A stretch of 64,000 bases of DNA, from contig JAJZBN010000004.1 in assembly GCA_021798875.1 (NCBI GenBank), positions 53,342 through 117,341 of the forward strand, in the 5' to 3' direction. This DNA is from a bacterium (GTDB lineage: Bacteria; SZUA-79; Acidulodesulfobacterales; Acidulodesulfobacteraceae). The position numbers and the translations under genes were made by a program. The notes under the pieces were generated by a model, which made no database searches, had not been told where the DNA came from, and worked only from the letters and a program-made list of their open reading frames with translations. This document shows, one piece after another, positions 42,237 through 51,974 of this stretch (position 1 is its first letter; the number at the start of each line of letters is the position of its first letter).

Positions 42237-42515
42237 ATGGCTTTAAAATCTTACAGAGTTATTATAAAAGGCATAGTTCAGGGCGTAAATTTCAGGAATT
42301 TTACTAAACTCGAAGCTGAAAGAATCGGCATAAAGGGCTATGTAATGAATACCCATGACGGTCACGTAGAGGCATTTTTCGAGGGTGATGAGGAAAAAAT
42401 TAAGGAAATGATTGCTTCCGTTCATGTCGGACCGCCTTCATCAAGAGTTAAAGAGGTTAAGCTGTATGAACAAGATGGACTTTCTAATTTTAAAGATTTT
42501 AAAATATTAAGATAA
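42237..42515 (+). CDS. acyP: Acylphosphatase
   Basis: A 92-residue protein with both catalytic residues of the family: Arg in IVQGVNFRNFT and Asn in GYVMNTHDGHVE. It hydrolyses acyl-phosphates such as carbamoyl or 1,3-bisphosphoglycerate. It starts 12 nt after the phasin-like gene's stop. It ends immediately before the convergent rsmI stop with no room for a terminator. Confidence 0.93.
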   Translation: MALKSYRVIIKGIVQGVNFRNFTKLEAERIGIKGYVMNTHDGHVEAFFEGDEEKIKEMIASVHVGPPSSRVKEVKLYEQDGLSNFKDFKILR

Positions 42516-43217
42516 TTACGATTGGCGATCCGTTTCCGCAAGAGGCGACGGATCGACGATAACGGTTAACTCGCCTTTAATCAATTCAGGCCTGCTATTA
42601 ATTTCTTCGATTATATTTTTTACGTTTTTTGTTTCTATAAATTCATAAATTTTAGTAAGCTCTTTTGCGTAACATATTTTAACGTCACCCATAATTTCGT
42701 TTATTTCTACAAGCAGTTTCTCTACGCTTCTGCCAGGCTCAAACAATATAAATACTCTTTTTTCATCCCTTAGTTTAGAAAGTACCTTTTTTCTTTTTCC
42801 ATCTTTTTTAGGTAAAAAACCGATAAAAGTAAATTCCGAAGTATTCAGCCCAGATGCGGATATTGCGGTTAATACGCTTGAAGGACCGGGGATAGGAATA
42901 ACTTTTATCCCCTTTTCAATACACAATCGGACTAAATATGAACCGGGATCGGATATTAAAGGCGTTCCGGCTTCGCTTACTAAAACGTAATCCCTGCCTT
43001 TCATTATGCCGTCCGCGATAGCATCGGCGGCCGATTTTTTATTATATTCGTGATACGGAATTAAGCGGGTTTTAATATGGTATTTCGAAGTTAATATCCT
43101 CGTTTTTCTGGTATCTTCGCAGGCTATAAAATCTGCCTCTCTCATTACTTTTAACGCTCTTATTGTAATATCTTCGAGGTTTCCGATAGGCGTCGCAACA
43201 ACGTACAATGCGCTCAT
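42516..43217 (-). CDS. rsmI: 16S rRNA 2'-O-methyltransferase RsmI
   Basis: A 233-residue tetrapyrrole-methylase-fold protein. It starts MSALYVVATPIGNLEDITIRAL with the GNLEDI signature, and has EDTRKTRIL, VSEAGTPLISDPG and the SAM-binding PGPSSVLTAISASGL. It methylates C1402 of 16S rRNA. The usual winged C-terminal domain is short here. It follows nadE by 5 nt. Confidence 0.95.
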   Translation of the reverse strand: MSALYVVATPIGNLEDITIRALKVMREADFIACEDTRKTRILTSKYHIKTRLIPYHEYNKKSAADAIADGIMKGRDYVLVSEAGTPLISDPGSYLVRLCIEKGIKVIPIPGPSSVLTAISASGLNTSEFTFIGFLPKKDGKRKKVLSKLRDEKRVFILFEPGRSVEKLLVEINEIMGDVKICYAKELTKIYEFIETKNVKNIIEEINSRPELIKGELTVIVDPSPLAETDRQS

Positions 43218-43222
43218 AAAGA

Positions 43223-44104
43223 CTATGTCCAGTCCCTTAAATATCTAAAATCGATATTTATTGTCCGTTCCGAAACCTTTGCTATTAAAGGCATACGTCT
43301 TTTATACTGGGATTTTTTTATTCTTTCGTAAATATTATTTACGATATTTTCTTCAAACCCTAAAGAAATTACTACTTCAGGCTTGTACATTTTATCTATT
43401 AAAAGATACATTATATCGTCTGCGGTTTTATAAGTAAAACCAAGCTCCGATTCATCGGACTGCCCTTCCCACAAATCGGCCGACGGAGGTTTGTTTATTA
43501 TAGTTTTTGGAATGCCGAGATGCTCCGCAAGCTGATAAATCTGAGTTTTATAAATATCTCCAATAGGATTTAAAGCCGAAGCGGTATCGCCGTATAAAGT
43601 TCCGTAACCCAAAAGCAGTTCCGATTTGTTGCTCGTGCCGAGAACTAACGAATTTAACTTATATGAATAATCATAAAGAATGGACATCCTTTCCCTTGCC
43701 ATTTTGTTGCCTTTTCTTAGTTTTAAAACAATATCGCCTGTGATATAGGTATTTTCGCTTTTCTCGGCCTCATCAGTCTCAATCTTAAAATATTCGTTTA
43801 TCTGGTTAGATATATCCGAGACGTAATATTTAATACCAAGCATATTTACGACTTTTAATGCGTCATCCATGCTCGACTTAGAACTGCTTTCATAAGGCAT
43901 TATTAAAGCCGTCACGTTATCTTTCCCAAGCGCGCTTACAGCCAAAAAACAGGAAGCAGCCGAATCTATGCCTCCCGACAAGCCCAGAACTACTCTTTTT
44001 AACCCTGCCTTAAAAACCTCGCTTTTTATAAAATTGCAAAGATGTTTATGGATTAAAGGAAAATTTAATTCGTCTATTTTCGGCAATTCAATTTTATGAT
44101 TCAT
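43223..44104 (-). CDS. nadE: NAD+ synthetase, synthetase domain
   Basis: A 293-residue adenine-nucleotide alpha-hydrolase. It has the P-loop LGLSGGIDSAASC, then LGTSNKSELLLGYGTLYGD and NKPPSADLWEGQSDE as in NadE. It amidates nicotinic acid adenine dinucleotide. On its own this is the ammonia-dependent form, but a nitrilase-type glutaminase gene lies 10 nt upstream, so the two probably act as a split glutamine-dependent enzyme. Confidence 0.93.
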   Translation of the reverse strand: MNHKIELPKIDELNFPLIHKHLCNFIKSEVFKAGLKRVVLGLSGGIDSAASCFLAVSALGKDNVTALIMPYESSSKSSMDDALKVVNMLGIKYYVSDISNQINEYFKIETDEAEKSENTYITGDIVLKLRKGNKMARERMSILYDYSYKLNSLVLGTSNKSELLLGYGTLYGDTASALNPIGDIYKTQIYQLAEHLGIPKTIINKPPSADLWEGQSDESELGFTYKTADDIMYLLIDKMYKPEVVISLGFEENIVNNIYERIKKSQYKRRMPLIAKVSERTINIDFRYLRDWT

Positions 44105-44114
44105 ATAAATCTTT

Positions 44115-45005
44115 TCACTTAAATTTATTATTATATATTATACTTTCTAATTCTTTAAGAGTCAGGTTTAAATTTTCGTCGCGTAAAATAGGCGTTTTAA
44201 ATCTTTCGTTATTAAGCAGATTTAGATTTAATTCAGATATAATTTCCCCTGCTTCTATATAATCCATTTTGCTTTCGATATTGCCGGAAGGGCTTATTAC
44301 GCACGAACCTCCGGAAAATCCAATGCCGTCTTCAAAACCGACCCTATTTACGTATATAACGTAACATTTATAATAGAAAGCAATAACGGAAAGGAGTTCC
44401 TCCCACATATTAGCCGAATTAAATTTATTAAGTCCGGCGGTTATACCTCTGGCCGGAGAAGCGGAATTGATTATAATTATATGCGCGCCTTTATTAACGG
44501 CTATATAAGACGACGAAAGATGCCATGCATCTTCGCATGTTAAAACTGAAATTTTAACGCCGTTCAAATCGAATACGCCAAAACCCTCGCCCTGCTTAAA
44601 ATACCTCAATTCTTCAAACATACCGTATGTCGGCAGATAAACCTTTCTATGTACGTTAATAAGTTTTCCGTTAGAAACGCAAAAAGTCGAATTATAAAAA
44701 TTAAAATCAGCGTCTTTTTCTACGAAACCTGCGATAACGGCAATATTTAGTTCTCCCGATACTTTATAAATAGGTTCGAAGACGGCAGATTCATCGGAAT
44801 TAATATCGACGCCTAAATCGTAAACGGAGTCTTTTAAAAAATACCCTGTAAGAGAAAGTTCAGGAAAAATTACGATTTCCGCCCCTTGTTTTTTTGCCGA
44901 AGAAATAATTTCAATATGACTTTCTATATTTTTTTCCAAATCCCCGGTTTTGGGGTCTGCCTGCGCTAAGCAGACATTTATAGTGCTATTGCCTTTATTT
45001 ATCAT
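44115..45005 (-). CDS. Nitrilase-family glutaminase partner of NadE
   Basis: A 296-residue carbon-nitrogen hydrolase with an intact triad: Glu in VIFPELSLTGY, Lys in HRKVYLPTYGMFEE and Cys in VLTCEDAWH. The sequence around all three matches the N-terminal glutaminase domain of glutamine-dependent NAD synthetases (YRKVxLPxYGxFDE type) rather than generic amidases. In most bacteria this domain is fused to NadE; here it is a separate gene directly upstream of nadE. The start overlaps yraN by 4 nt. Confidence 0.85.
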   Translation of the reverse strand: MINKGNSTINVCLAQADPKTGDLEKNIESHIEIISSAKKQGAEIVIFPELSLTGYFLKDSVYDLGVDINSDESAVFEPIYKVSGELNIAVIAGFVEKDADFNFYNSTFCVSNGKLINVHRKVYLPTYGMFEELRYFKQGEGFGVFDLNGVKISVLTCEDAWHLSSSYIAVNKGAHIIIINSASPARGITAGLNKFNSANMWEELLSVIAFYYKCYVIYVNRVGFEDGIGFSGGSCVISPSGNIESKMDYIEAGEIISELNLNLLNNERFKTPILRDENLNLTLKELESIIYNNKFK

Positions 45006-45388
45006 TCGAGAATATTTTCAAAAAAAATTAATTTAATCGAACCACGTTCTATATATTCAATAGAAATTACGCCATAATACATAGTTTTATTGTCATATTT
45101 TATATTAGACGCAGACGACTGCATCAAAAAAAAATTAGATACGTCTATAATAGTCGAAAGTTTTCTTTTATTAACCGCTTCGTAAGGTTTACCAAACATG
45201 CTTTTATATCGCGTCTTTACTTCTATAAAATTTAAATTCCCGCTTTCGTTTTCGGCGATTATATCTATCTCGTTTCGCCCTTTCCTAAAATTTTTTTTAA
45301 TAATTCTGTATCCTATTTTTTCTAAAAACTCCGCCGCAACCGCTTCTCCTTCATCTCCTTTAGCTTTATTTAAGAACTTGCCGCTCAT
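45002..45388 (-). CDS. yraN: YraN/UPF0102 nuclease-fold protein
   Basis: A 128-residue protein with the conserved GDEGEAVAAEFLEKIGYRI start and the nuclease-like pattern RNEIDIIAE...FIEVKTR (E-D-ExK). The UPF0102 fold is related to Holliday-junction resolvases; cellular function is unclear. It is first in the operon yraN-nitrilase-nadE-rsmI. In many genomes yraN follows rnhB; here rnhB lies 133 nt upstream on the same strand. Confidence 0.9.
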   Translation of the reverse strand: MSGKFLNKAKGDEGEAVAAEFLEKIGYRIIKKNFRKGRNEIDIIAENESGNLNFIEVKTRYKSMFGKPYEAVNKRKLSTIIDVSNFFLMQSSASNIKYDNKTMYYGVISIEYIERGSIKLIFFENILE

Positions 45389-45520
45389 AGTTTTATCGTC
45401 TATGTTTAAATTCTTTTATGCTTTTATTCATTAATTAATTTACGTATTAATATATCATGATATATTAATACGACTATTATATAATAATCATCTTTAAATA
45501 TATATTAATATTATTAAATA

Positions 45521-46084
45521 TTAAAATTTAAAAGTTTTTCTGTGGATTTCCGTTAACCCGTATTTTCTAATATTTTTTTTATGTTCGACGGTCGCATAAC
45601 CTTTGTGTTGTTTAAAACCGTATTCGGGATATTTTTTATCGATGTCCGCCATTAATCCGTCCCTAAAAACCTTAGCAATTATTGAAGCGCAGGAAACTAC
45701 TTTTACTCTGTCGTCGCCTTTTATTATCGGTATTACTTTTAATCCCAAAATATCCGATAACCCGTCCGGCGCTGACGGCCCGTCTATAATTACGACGTCC
45801 GGCTTAACCGATAAACCGTCAAAAGCTCTTTCCATAGAAAGCATAGCCGCTTTGAGAATATTAATTTTATCTATTTCTAAATTGGAAGCAATGCCTATCG
45901 AATAAGATACGGCGGAACTTAAAATAATCTTATAGAACTCATTTCTTTTTAACTCGGTTAACTGTTTGGAATCTTTTATGCCGAGAGGAATTTTATTTTT
46001 ATCTATTATCACAGCCGCAGATACCACGGGCCCTGCAAGGCAGCCTCTGCCGGCTTCATCTATTCCGCATATTGTTAACGGCAT
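45521..46084 (-). CDS. rnhB: Ribonuclease HII
   Basis: A 187-residue protein with the active-site start LTICGIDEAGRGCLAGPVV (Asp-Glu pair) and the later acidic residues in VIIDGPSAPDG and IAKVFRDGLM. It removes RNA from RNA-DNA hybrids. I place the start at the ATG at 46084; the open frame extends to 46213 but those 43 extra residues lie within gltX and are not conserved. It overlaps the gltX stop by 10 nt. Confidence 0.93.
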   Translation of the reverse strand: MPLTICGIDEAGRGCLAGPVVSAAVIIDKNKIPLGIKDSKQLTELKRNEFYKIILSSAVSYSIGIASNLEIDKINILKAAMLSMERAFDGLSVKPDVVIIDGPSAPDGLSDILGLKVIPIIKGDDRVKVVSCASIIAKVFRDGLMADIDKKYPEYGFKQHKGYATVEHKKNIRKYGLTEIHRKTFKF

Positions 46085-47523
46085 AAAAAAGCCTCTATTC
46101 TTTCGGCGCATCTTTCTTTTCCCAGCGAAAATATCATCTCGTATATAGGAGGGCTGACTTTTTCTCCCGTAAGTGCAAGCCTTATTATCATCGCTTTTTC
46201 TTTCATAGTCCATCCGTTTTGAGAAAAAAAATCGTTAAATGCATTTTTTATTAATTCTATCGAGGCTTTCAAATCTTCCAAATTTTTCCCGTTTATAAAA
46301 ATTTTATCGTTCAAGCCTATTATAAAACCCTTAAAAGCCGACAAGAAATCGGCATCGCTTTGATTAAAATTAAATTCGCCGAGAACTTCTGTATTATATT
46401 CAATGTTTTTATTCAAGAAAAAATCTAATTTCTGTTTTAATTCGACTAAAGTTTTGGAGCGTGTTTTTAGCGAATCGACTAACGCCGCGGTTTTTACGTC
46501 TTCGTTCAGCTTAGTTTCCTTATCTTCCGATATTTCGTTAATAAGCCTTATTAAAGTAAACGGATCTTTAGATTTTATATAATGTGAATTTAGCCATAAT
46601 AATTTTTCGGTATTAAAAATAGCGGCGGACTTGCTTATGTTTTTTAAATCGAAAAATTTTATAATTTCATCCATAGAAAGTATTTCGTCGTTACCGTGGG
46701 ACCAGCCGAGCCTTATAAGGTAATTAACTAAAGCCTCCGGTAAAAATCCTTCTTTTTTGTACTGTATAACGGAAGTAGCGCCGTGCCTTTTAGAAAGTCT
46801 TTTGCCGTCGGGACCGAGTATCATGGAAACATGCGCAAATTCCGGCGTTTTAAAACCTAAAGCGTTATATAGCATTATCTGTTTAGGCGTATTGCTGACA
46901 TGGTCGTCGCCCCTCAGTACGTGCGTTATTCCCGACAGAGCATCGTCTATTACTACCGCAAAGTTATAAGTCGGAATGCCGTCTTCCCTCACTATTACGA
47001 AATCATCAATTTCTTTGTTTTCTATGCTTATAACCTGATTTCTTATTAAATCTTTAAAAAACGTTGCCGAACCGGTTTCTCTGTCCACTTTAAACCTTAT
47101 AACGTGAGGGGTTTTTAACATTTCTGCGTCCGGCTTTAATTCCCTGCATCTGCCTACGTACATAGGTTTTTTATTTTCCGCAGTAAGTTTATTTCTGTCT
47201 TCTTCCAAAAGCTCTTTTGAGCAAAAACAGTAATAAGCCTTTCCTTCTTTTAAAAGTTTTTCTACATAGGAATTATAAATATCAAGCCGTTCGGATTGAT
47301 GCAATATTTCTTCGTCCGATATTATAGACATCCACTTAAGGCTTTCTATTATATCTTCTTCAAATATTTTTTCGGAACGTTCAAAATCGGTGTCTTCAAT
47401 TCTTAAAACAAATTTTCCTCCGTTATGTTTAGCATAAACATAGTTAAAAAGAGCCGTCCTTGCTCCGCCTATATGCAGATAGCCCGTAGGACTCGGAGCA
47501 AATCTTGTTTTTATTGTATCCAT
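46075..47523 (-). CDS. gltX: Glutamyl-tRNA synthetase
   Basis: A 482-residue class I synthetase: the HIGH region is RFAPSPTGYLHIGGART, and KMSKS appears as KRLSKRHG. The zinc-binding region is reduced (CFCS followed by the CRELKP segment). The C-terminal anticodon-binding domain ends MIFSLGKERCAERI. Discriminating versus non-discriminating specificity cannot be judged without gatCAB context. Confidence 0.95.
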   Translation of the reverse strand: MDTIKTRFAPSPTGYLHIGGARTALFNYVYAKHNGGKFVLRIEDTDFERSEKIFEEDIIESLKWMSIISDEEILHQSERLDIYNSYVEKLLKEGKAYYCFCSKELLEEDRNKLTAENKKPMYVGRCRELKPDAEMLKTPHVIRFKVDRETGSATFFKDLIRNQVISIENKEIDDFVIVREDGIPTYNFAVVIDDALSGITHVLRGDDHVSNTPKQIMLYNALGFKTPEFAHVSMILGPDGKRLSKRHGATSVIQYKKEGFLPEALVNYLIRLGWSHGNDEILSMDEIIKFFDLKNISKSAAIFNTEKLLWLNSHYIKSKDPFTLIRLINEISEDKETKLNEDVKTAALVDSLKTRSKTLVELKQKLDFFLNKNIEYNTEVLGEFNFNQSDADFLSAFKGFIIGLNDKIFINGKNLEDLKASIELIKNAFNDFFSQNGWTMKEKAMIIRLALTGEKVSPPIYEMIFSLGKERCAERIEAFLCR

Positions 47524-47554
47524 AATAAATGTTAAGGGGTTTATTTAAATATAT

Positions 47555-48376
47555 TTAATATATAACGATAGAAGAATATCCGACTACACTTGAATAATCT
47601 CCGGTAACTTCGCCGGAATTGGTATATCCTATAAGTTTTGCTTTGGTTCGCCCTGCCATTTTGGCGACGTTAAGCATTATAGCTGCAGGAATAAAACCGC
47701 ACATCGTAATATCGTTTAATCTTACTTTTTCGTACAGACCCTGCGAATTTAAATCCAGTATTTCTTTTATCGCGATATCGTCTTTATATTTTGCCGACTC
47801 CGCCGGTTCGTAATGGGTCATATCGGAACTTGCAACTATTAAAACGTCGTCTATTAAATTTAATTTTTTTAAAGCGTTATATATAGCTTTTGAAGCATTA
47901 ATAACGTCGTTATATCTGATAAACGAAATGACAATGGGCACTATGGAAAACTCTTTTTTTAAATTGTATATAAGCGGAATCTGAACTTCGACGGAATGCT
48001 CCCTTAAATGAGCCTGCTCGTCGGCAATAAAAGGACTATCTGCATCTTCGATAATAGCGTCGGCAAGTTTTGAATTAATCGGAACGGAAAAATCTTTAAA
48101 ATCGTATTTTCCTTTATTCATTACCGAATAGTCGGCTCCTAAACCGGTATGATTTGGACCTATAATGATTATATTGTTTTTTATATCGATGCTCGAATAT
48201 CCTTCGTAAGCAATTTTGCCGGAATATATATATCCCGCGTGAGGCGATATAATCCCGAATGCGTCTATTTTTTTGCCGGAGACAGGAATATCGGCTTTAA
48301 AAGAATCTATTAAATTATTTATGTTATTTAATCCTTCAGGATAAAAATAACCCATTGCCGCGGCTTTTCTAATCAA
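47555..48376 (-). CDS. amrB: MEMO1-family protein (AmmeMemoRadiSam system B)
   Basis: A 273-residue protein of the MEMO family: RKAAAMGYFYPEGL at the start, FGIISPHAGYIYSGKIAYEGY, IIIGPNHTGLG, EHSVEVQIPLIYNL, and SSDMTHYEP with the His residues that line a metal/active site. In many bacteria it is encoded with an AMMECR1-like protein and a radical SAM enzyme; these are not adjacent here. Function in bacteria is unknown. Confidence 0.88.
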   Translation of the reverse strand: MIRKAAAMGYFYPEGLNNINNLIDSFKADIPVSGKKIDAFGIISPHAGYIYSGKIAYEGYSSIDIKNNIIIIGPNHTGLGADYSVMNKGKYDFKDFSVPINSKLADAIIEDADSPFIADEQAHLREHSVEVQIPLIYNLKKEFSIVPIVISFIRYNDVINASKAIYNALKKLNLIDDVLIVASSDMTHYEPAESAKYKDDIAIKEILDLNSQGLYEKVRLNDITMCGFIPAAIMLNVAKMAGRTKAKLIGYTNSGEVTGDYSSVVGYSSIVIY

Positions 48377-48420
48377 TTTAAAACACCTTCCTAAATAAAT
48401 TATACCGCAAATTTATAAAT

Positions 48421-50322
48421 TTACGACTCTACGTAAATCAAAGTTTCGTCGGGATTTACGCTGTCCCCTTCTTTTATGTATATCTCTTTAACCGTTCCGT
48501 CTATAGGAGTATGGATTTCGTTTTCCATCTTCATAGCTTCTACTATTAAAACGGTATCGCCCGCCTTGACCGAGTCGCCTGCTTTAACCATAACTTTCGT
48601 AATTCTTCCGGGCATAGGCGCATAAACGTCTCCTTCTCTTTTCGGGGAAGGTCTTTTCGACCGCGCTATGCTTTCGCCCACTATTTCACCGCCTGCGCTT
48701 GGAACTATTTCCGTAAGAGATTCTATTACTACTTCTTCGAGGGTGCCGTCCACGTTTAAAAAGAACGGTCTTTTTTGATCGGATTTATGTCCGGCTCCCG
48801 CAATTTTAATTTTATAGCTCTCGCCGTGAACCGTAACGATAAACTCGCTCGGAGCTAGTCCTCCGTCTTTTGCAAGAATAGAAGAATCCGAAACTTCAGT
48901 AGTTATATTATTGCCTTCGGATAAATTTTTTAGAGAATCGGCATCCGTAGGCTTTGAATAATCTGGCAGACTGCCTTCTTTTCTTGCTTTAAAAAATTCT
49001 AAAGCTATATTCGGAAATAATACGTAAGACAAGAAATCCTCTTCGTTTATATCAAATTCTTTAATATCTTTATATTCCTTCGACATTTCAGGTTCTAATA
49101 AATCTGCCGGCCTTACGGTTACAACTTCTTCGTTTCCAAGCACTTTTTTTTGTATCTCAGGATTAATTTCCGCTGGCGGTTTCCCGTAATAGCCTTTTAG
49201 GTAGTTTTTAGTTTCGCTTGTGACGACTTTATATTTTTCTCCCGTTATTACGTTAAGTGCAGCCTGCGTTCCTACAATCTGCGAGGAAGGAGTTACTAAC
49301 GGAGGATAACCGAAATCTTCCCTAACCTGAGGCACTTCATAAAGCACCTCCTCCATTTTATCGAGGGCATTCTGTTCTTTAAGCTGGCTTGCAAGATTAG
49401 ACATCATACCGCCGGGAACTTGAGTAACAATAACATCGGTATTAATATTTGTATATTCACTTTCTAAAGAAGCATATCTTTTCCTAACGATTCTAAAATA
49501 ATCGGCAACTTCTTTTAGTTTTTCAAAATCCAGATCGACGTCATAACCCATCTCTAATAAAGTAAAAGCTATCGACTCGGTAGGAGGATGCGAAGTTCCG
49601 CAAGACATAGAAGATATCGCCGTATCTATAATATCCGCTCCTGCTTCTACTGCTTTAAGAAGCGACATTGAAGCAAAACCTATAGTGGAATGGGAATGAA
49701 CGTGAATCGGCAAACTTATTTTTTTTCTAATCATAGAAACCAGACTATATGCGTTTGCGGGAGAAAGCAGTCCAGCCATATCTTTAATGCATATAGTATC
49801 AGCCCCCATATTTTCAAGTTCGACTGCCATTTGGGTAAAAAGTTCGTTGGTATGCACGGGACTGGTAGTGTAACATATCGTAGCTTCTACAGTCTTTTTT
49901 TTCTTTTTTGCGATTTCTACAGCTTTTTTTATGTTTCTAAAATCGTTAAGAGAGTCGAAAATTCTAAATACGTCTATGCCGTTATCGGCGCTTAAAGAAA
50001 CAAATTTTTCTACCACGTCGTCGGCATAATGCCTGTATCCTACTAAATTTTGACCTCTTAAAAGCATCTGCAGCCTTGAATTTTTATATGCCTTTCTGAC
50101 TCTTTTAAGCCTTTCCCACGGGTCTTCTTTTAAAAACCTCAGGCATGAATCGAAGGTAGCTCCTCCCCACACCTCAAGCGACCAGAATCCTATATTGTCC
50201 AAAACGTTAGCTATCCCAAGTATATCCGGCGTTATCATTCTTGTAGCCAAGAGAGACTGGTGGGCATCTCTTAGAACGGTTTCCGTAACGCCAATTTTTC
50301 TTATGTAGGTTTTTTCTTCCAT
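48421..50322 (-). CDS. pycB: Pyruvate carboxylase subunit B
   Basis: A 633-residue protein. The carboxyltransferase TIM barrel (about 1-300) has TVLRDAHQSLLATRM, DSLNDFRN and CIKDMAGLLSP; a conserved carboxylase domain follows; the C-terminal biotinyl domain has the attachment Lys in VEAMKMENEIH. Together with the biotin carboxylase subunit 28 nt upstream it forms a two-subunit pyruvate carboxylase making oxaloacetate. An oxaloacetate decarboxylase alpha role is less likely, because no beta/gamma membrane subunits are nearby and a PycA-type partner is present. Confidence 0.92.
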   Translation of the reverse strand: MEEKTYIRKIGVTETVLRDAHQSLLATRMITPDILGIANVLDNIGFWSLEVWGGATFDSCLRFLKEDPWERLKRVRKAYKNSRLQMLLRGQNLVGYRHYADDVVEKFVSLSADNGIDVFRIFDSLNDFRNIKKAVEIAKKKKKTVEATICYTTSPVHTNELFTQMAVELENMGADTICIKDMAGLLSPANAYSLVSMIRKKISLPIHVHSHSTIGFASMSLLKAVEAGADIIDTAISSMSCGTSHPPTESIAFTLLEMGYDVDLDFEKLKEVADYFRIVRKRYASLESEYTNINTDVIVTQVPGGMMSNLASQLKEQNALDKMEEVLYEVPQVREDFGYPPLVTPSSQIVGTQAALNVITGEKYKVVTSETKNYLKGYYGKPPAEINPEIQKKVLGNEEVVTVRPADLLEPEMSKEYKDIKEFDINEEDFLSYVLFPNIALEFFKARKEGSLPDYSKPTDADSLKNLSEGNNITTEVSDSSILAKDGGLAPSEFIVTVHGESYKIKIAGAGHKSDQKRPFFLNVDGTLEEVVIESLTEIVPSAGGEIVGESIARSKRPSPKREGDVYAPMPGRITKVMVKAGDSVKAGDTVLIVEAMKMENEIHTPIDGTVKEIYIKEGDSVNPDETLIYVES

Positions 50323-50350
50323 ATATTAATACCTTCCTTTTAATTGCCTT

Positions 50351-51775
50351 TTAAATTCCGTAATAAGCCGCAATAGCAGCCGATATTGCAAGTATCCTGT
50401 CGAAAGGATCTTTCTGCAGTTTATAATCCCTTAAATAAAGTCTTTCGTCTATAAAGTGCGTATCGAAATTTCCTTTTAAAAAATCTTCGTCCTGAACTAT
50501 CCTGAGCTGAAAAGGTATAGTTGTCTTAACGCCTTTAATAACATATTCGTCTAAAGCCCTCTGCGCTCTACGCACGGTTTCTTCCCATGTTCTGCCGCTT
50601 ACGGTCAGTTTTGCAATCATAGAATCGTAAAAAGGCTGTATTACATAATCTTTATAAACCGCGCCGTCTATTCTTACTCCAATTCCGCCCGGAGAATAAT
50701 AGGCCGTAACTTTTCCGGTGCTCGGAACAAAATTTTTTCTGGGATTTTCTGCGTTTATGCGGCATTCTATAGCATAACCTCTCATCGTAACGTCTTCCTG
50801 TTTAATATCGAGCTCTTTGCCCATGGCTATCTGTATCTGTTCGCCGACTATATCGACTCCCGTAACTATTTCGGTGACGCTGTGCTCCACCTGTATTCTG
50901 GTATTCATTTCCATAAAATAGTAATTGCCGTTTTTATCGACGATATATTCTATAGTGCCGGCATTGCGGTAGTTACAGGCTCGTGCGGCTTTTATAGACG
51001 ATTCGCCCATTTTTCTGCGGTTTTCTTCGGTTAGTATTAGCGACGGTGCTATTTCTATCAGTTTTTGATGCCTTCTTTGTATAGAACAGTCTCTTTCGCC
51101 GAGATGTATAATATTGCCGTAATTATCCGCCAATATTTGAAACTCGATATGGTGGGGTTTTTCTATATATTTTTCTATGAATACTTCGGGATTGCCGAAC
51201 GCTTTTTCGGCCTCGGAACGGGATAAAGAAAAATTTTTAACGAGCTCATCGTCGTTAAAGCATATCCTAATTCCTTTTCCGCCGCCGCCTGCCGAAGCTT
51301 TTATCATGACGGGATAACCTATCTTATTTGCTATTGCAACCGCCTCTTCTTCCGATTCTACGCCGCCTTCGGATCCTTCTACTACCGGCACACCCACAGA
51401 CCTCATAAGCCTTTTGGATTCTATCTTATCTCCCATCATAGCGATAGTTTTTGAAGAAGGGCCTATAAATATTACCCCGCGTTTTTCACAAACTTCCGGA
51501 AATTTTGGATTTTCCGATAAAAATCCGTAACCGGGATGTATTGCATCTGCGCCGGTATTAATAGCTAAATCGACTATCCTGTTAATATTCAAATAGCCCG
51601 ATATCGGTCCGGGTCCGACTAAGTAAGCTTCATCCGCCTTTTTTACGTGAAGAGCCTGACTGTCAGCTTCAGAATAAATAGCTACGGTTTTAATTCCAAG
51701 CTCTTTACAAGCCCTGATAATTCTGGAAGCGATTTCTCCCCTGTTGGCTATCAATACTTTTTTGAACTGTTTCAT
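50351..51775 (-). CDS. pycA: Pyruvate carboxylase subunit A (biotin carboxylase)
   Basis: A 474-residue ATP-grasp biotin carboxylase: KVLIANRGEIASRIIRACKE, HPGYGFLSEN, KASAGGGGKGIR and the catalytic EMNTRIQVEHSVTEIVTG. It carboxylates the biotin on subunit B. An AccC function for fatty acid synthesis is possible in principle, but the operon with pycB favours pyruvate carboxylase. The 199-bp region upstream (51776-51974) contains no gene; I see only AT-rich sequence with a GTTTGTA/TACAAAC inverted repeat. Confidence 0.92.
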   Translation of the reverse strand: MKQFKKVLIANRGEIASRIIRACKELGIKTVAIYSEADSQALHVKKADEAYLVGPGPISGYLNINRIVDLAINTGADAIHPGYGFLSENPKFPEVCEKRGVIFIGPSSKTIAMMGDKIESKRLMRSVGVPVVEGSEGGVESEEEAVAIANKIGYPVMIKASAGGGGKGIRICFNDDELVKNFSLSRSEAEKAFGNPEVFIEKYIEKPHHIEFQILADNYGNIIHLGERDCSIQRRHQKLIEIAPSLILTEENRRKMGESSIKAARACNYRNAGTIEYIVDKNGNYYFMEMNTRIQVEHSVTEIVTGVDIVGEQIQIAMGKELDIKQEDVTMRGYAIECRINAENPRKNFVPSTGKVTAYYSPGGIGVRIDGAVYKDYVIQPFYDSMIAKLTVSGRTWEETVRRAQRALDEYVIKGVKTTIPFQLRIVQDEDFLKGNFDTHFIDERLYLRDYKLQKDPFDRILAISAAIAAYYGI

Positions 51776-51974
51776 AAAATTTTTATAGACTTATCTTCTT
51801 ATTAATTATCGAAATATTTTAATTAGAAAAACGATTAAGGCTGTATTCGCGGAAGCGGTTTGTATTATTATAGAAAACTGTTAAATTTTTACAAACAGCG
51901 GTCGATGATTAATTTTAAACCATTATTTTAAAAAAGTCAAATTAATTAGGGATTTAATATGTATTTTAGAGAAT

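Noticed and set aside
46085..46213. N-terminal extension of rnhB by 43 residues.
   Set aside because: It lies inside the gltX coding sequence and precedes the conserved RNase HII start; the ATG at 46084 fits the family.
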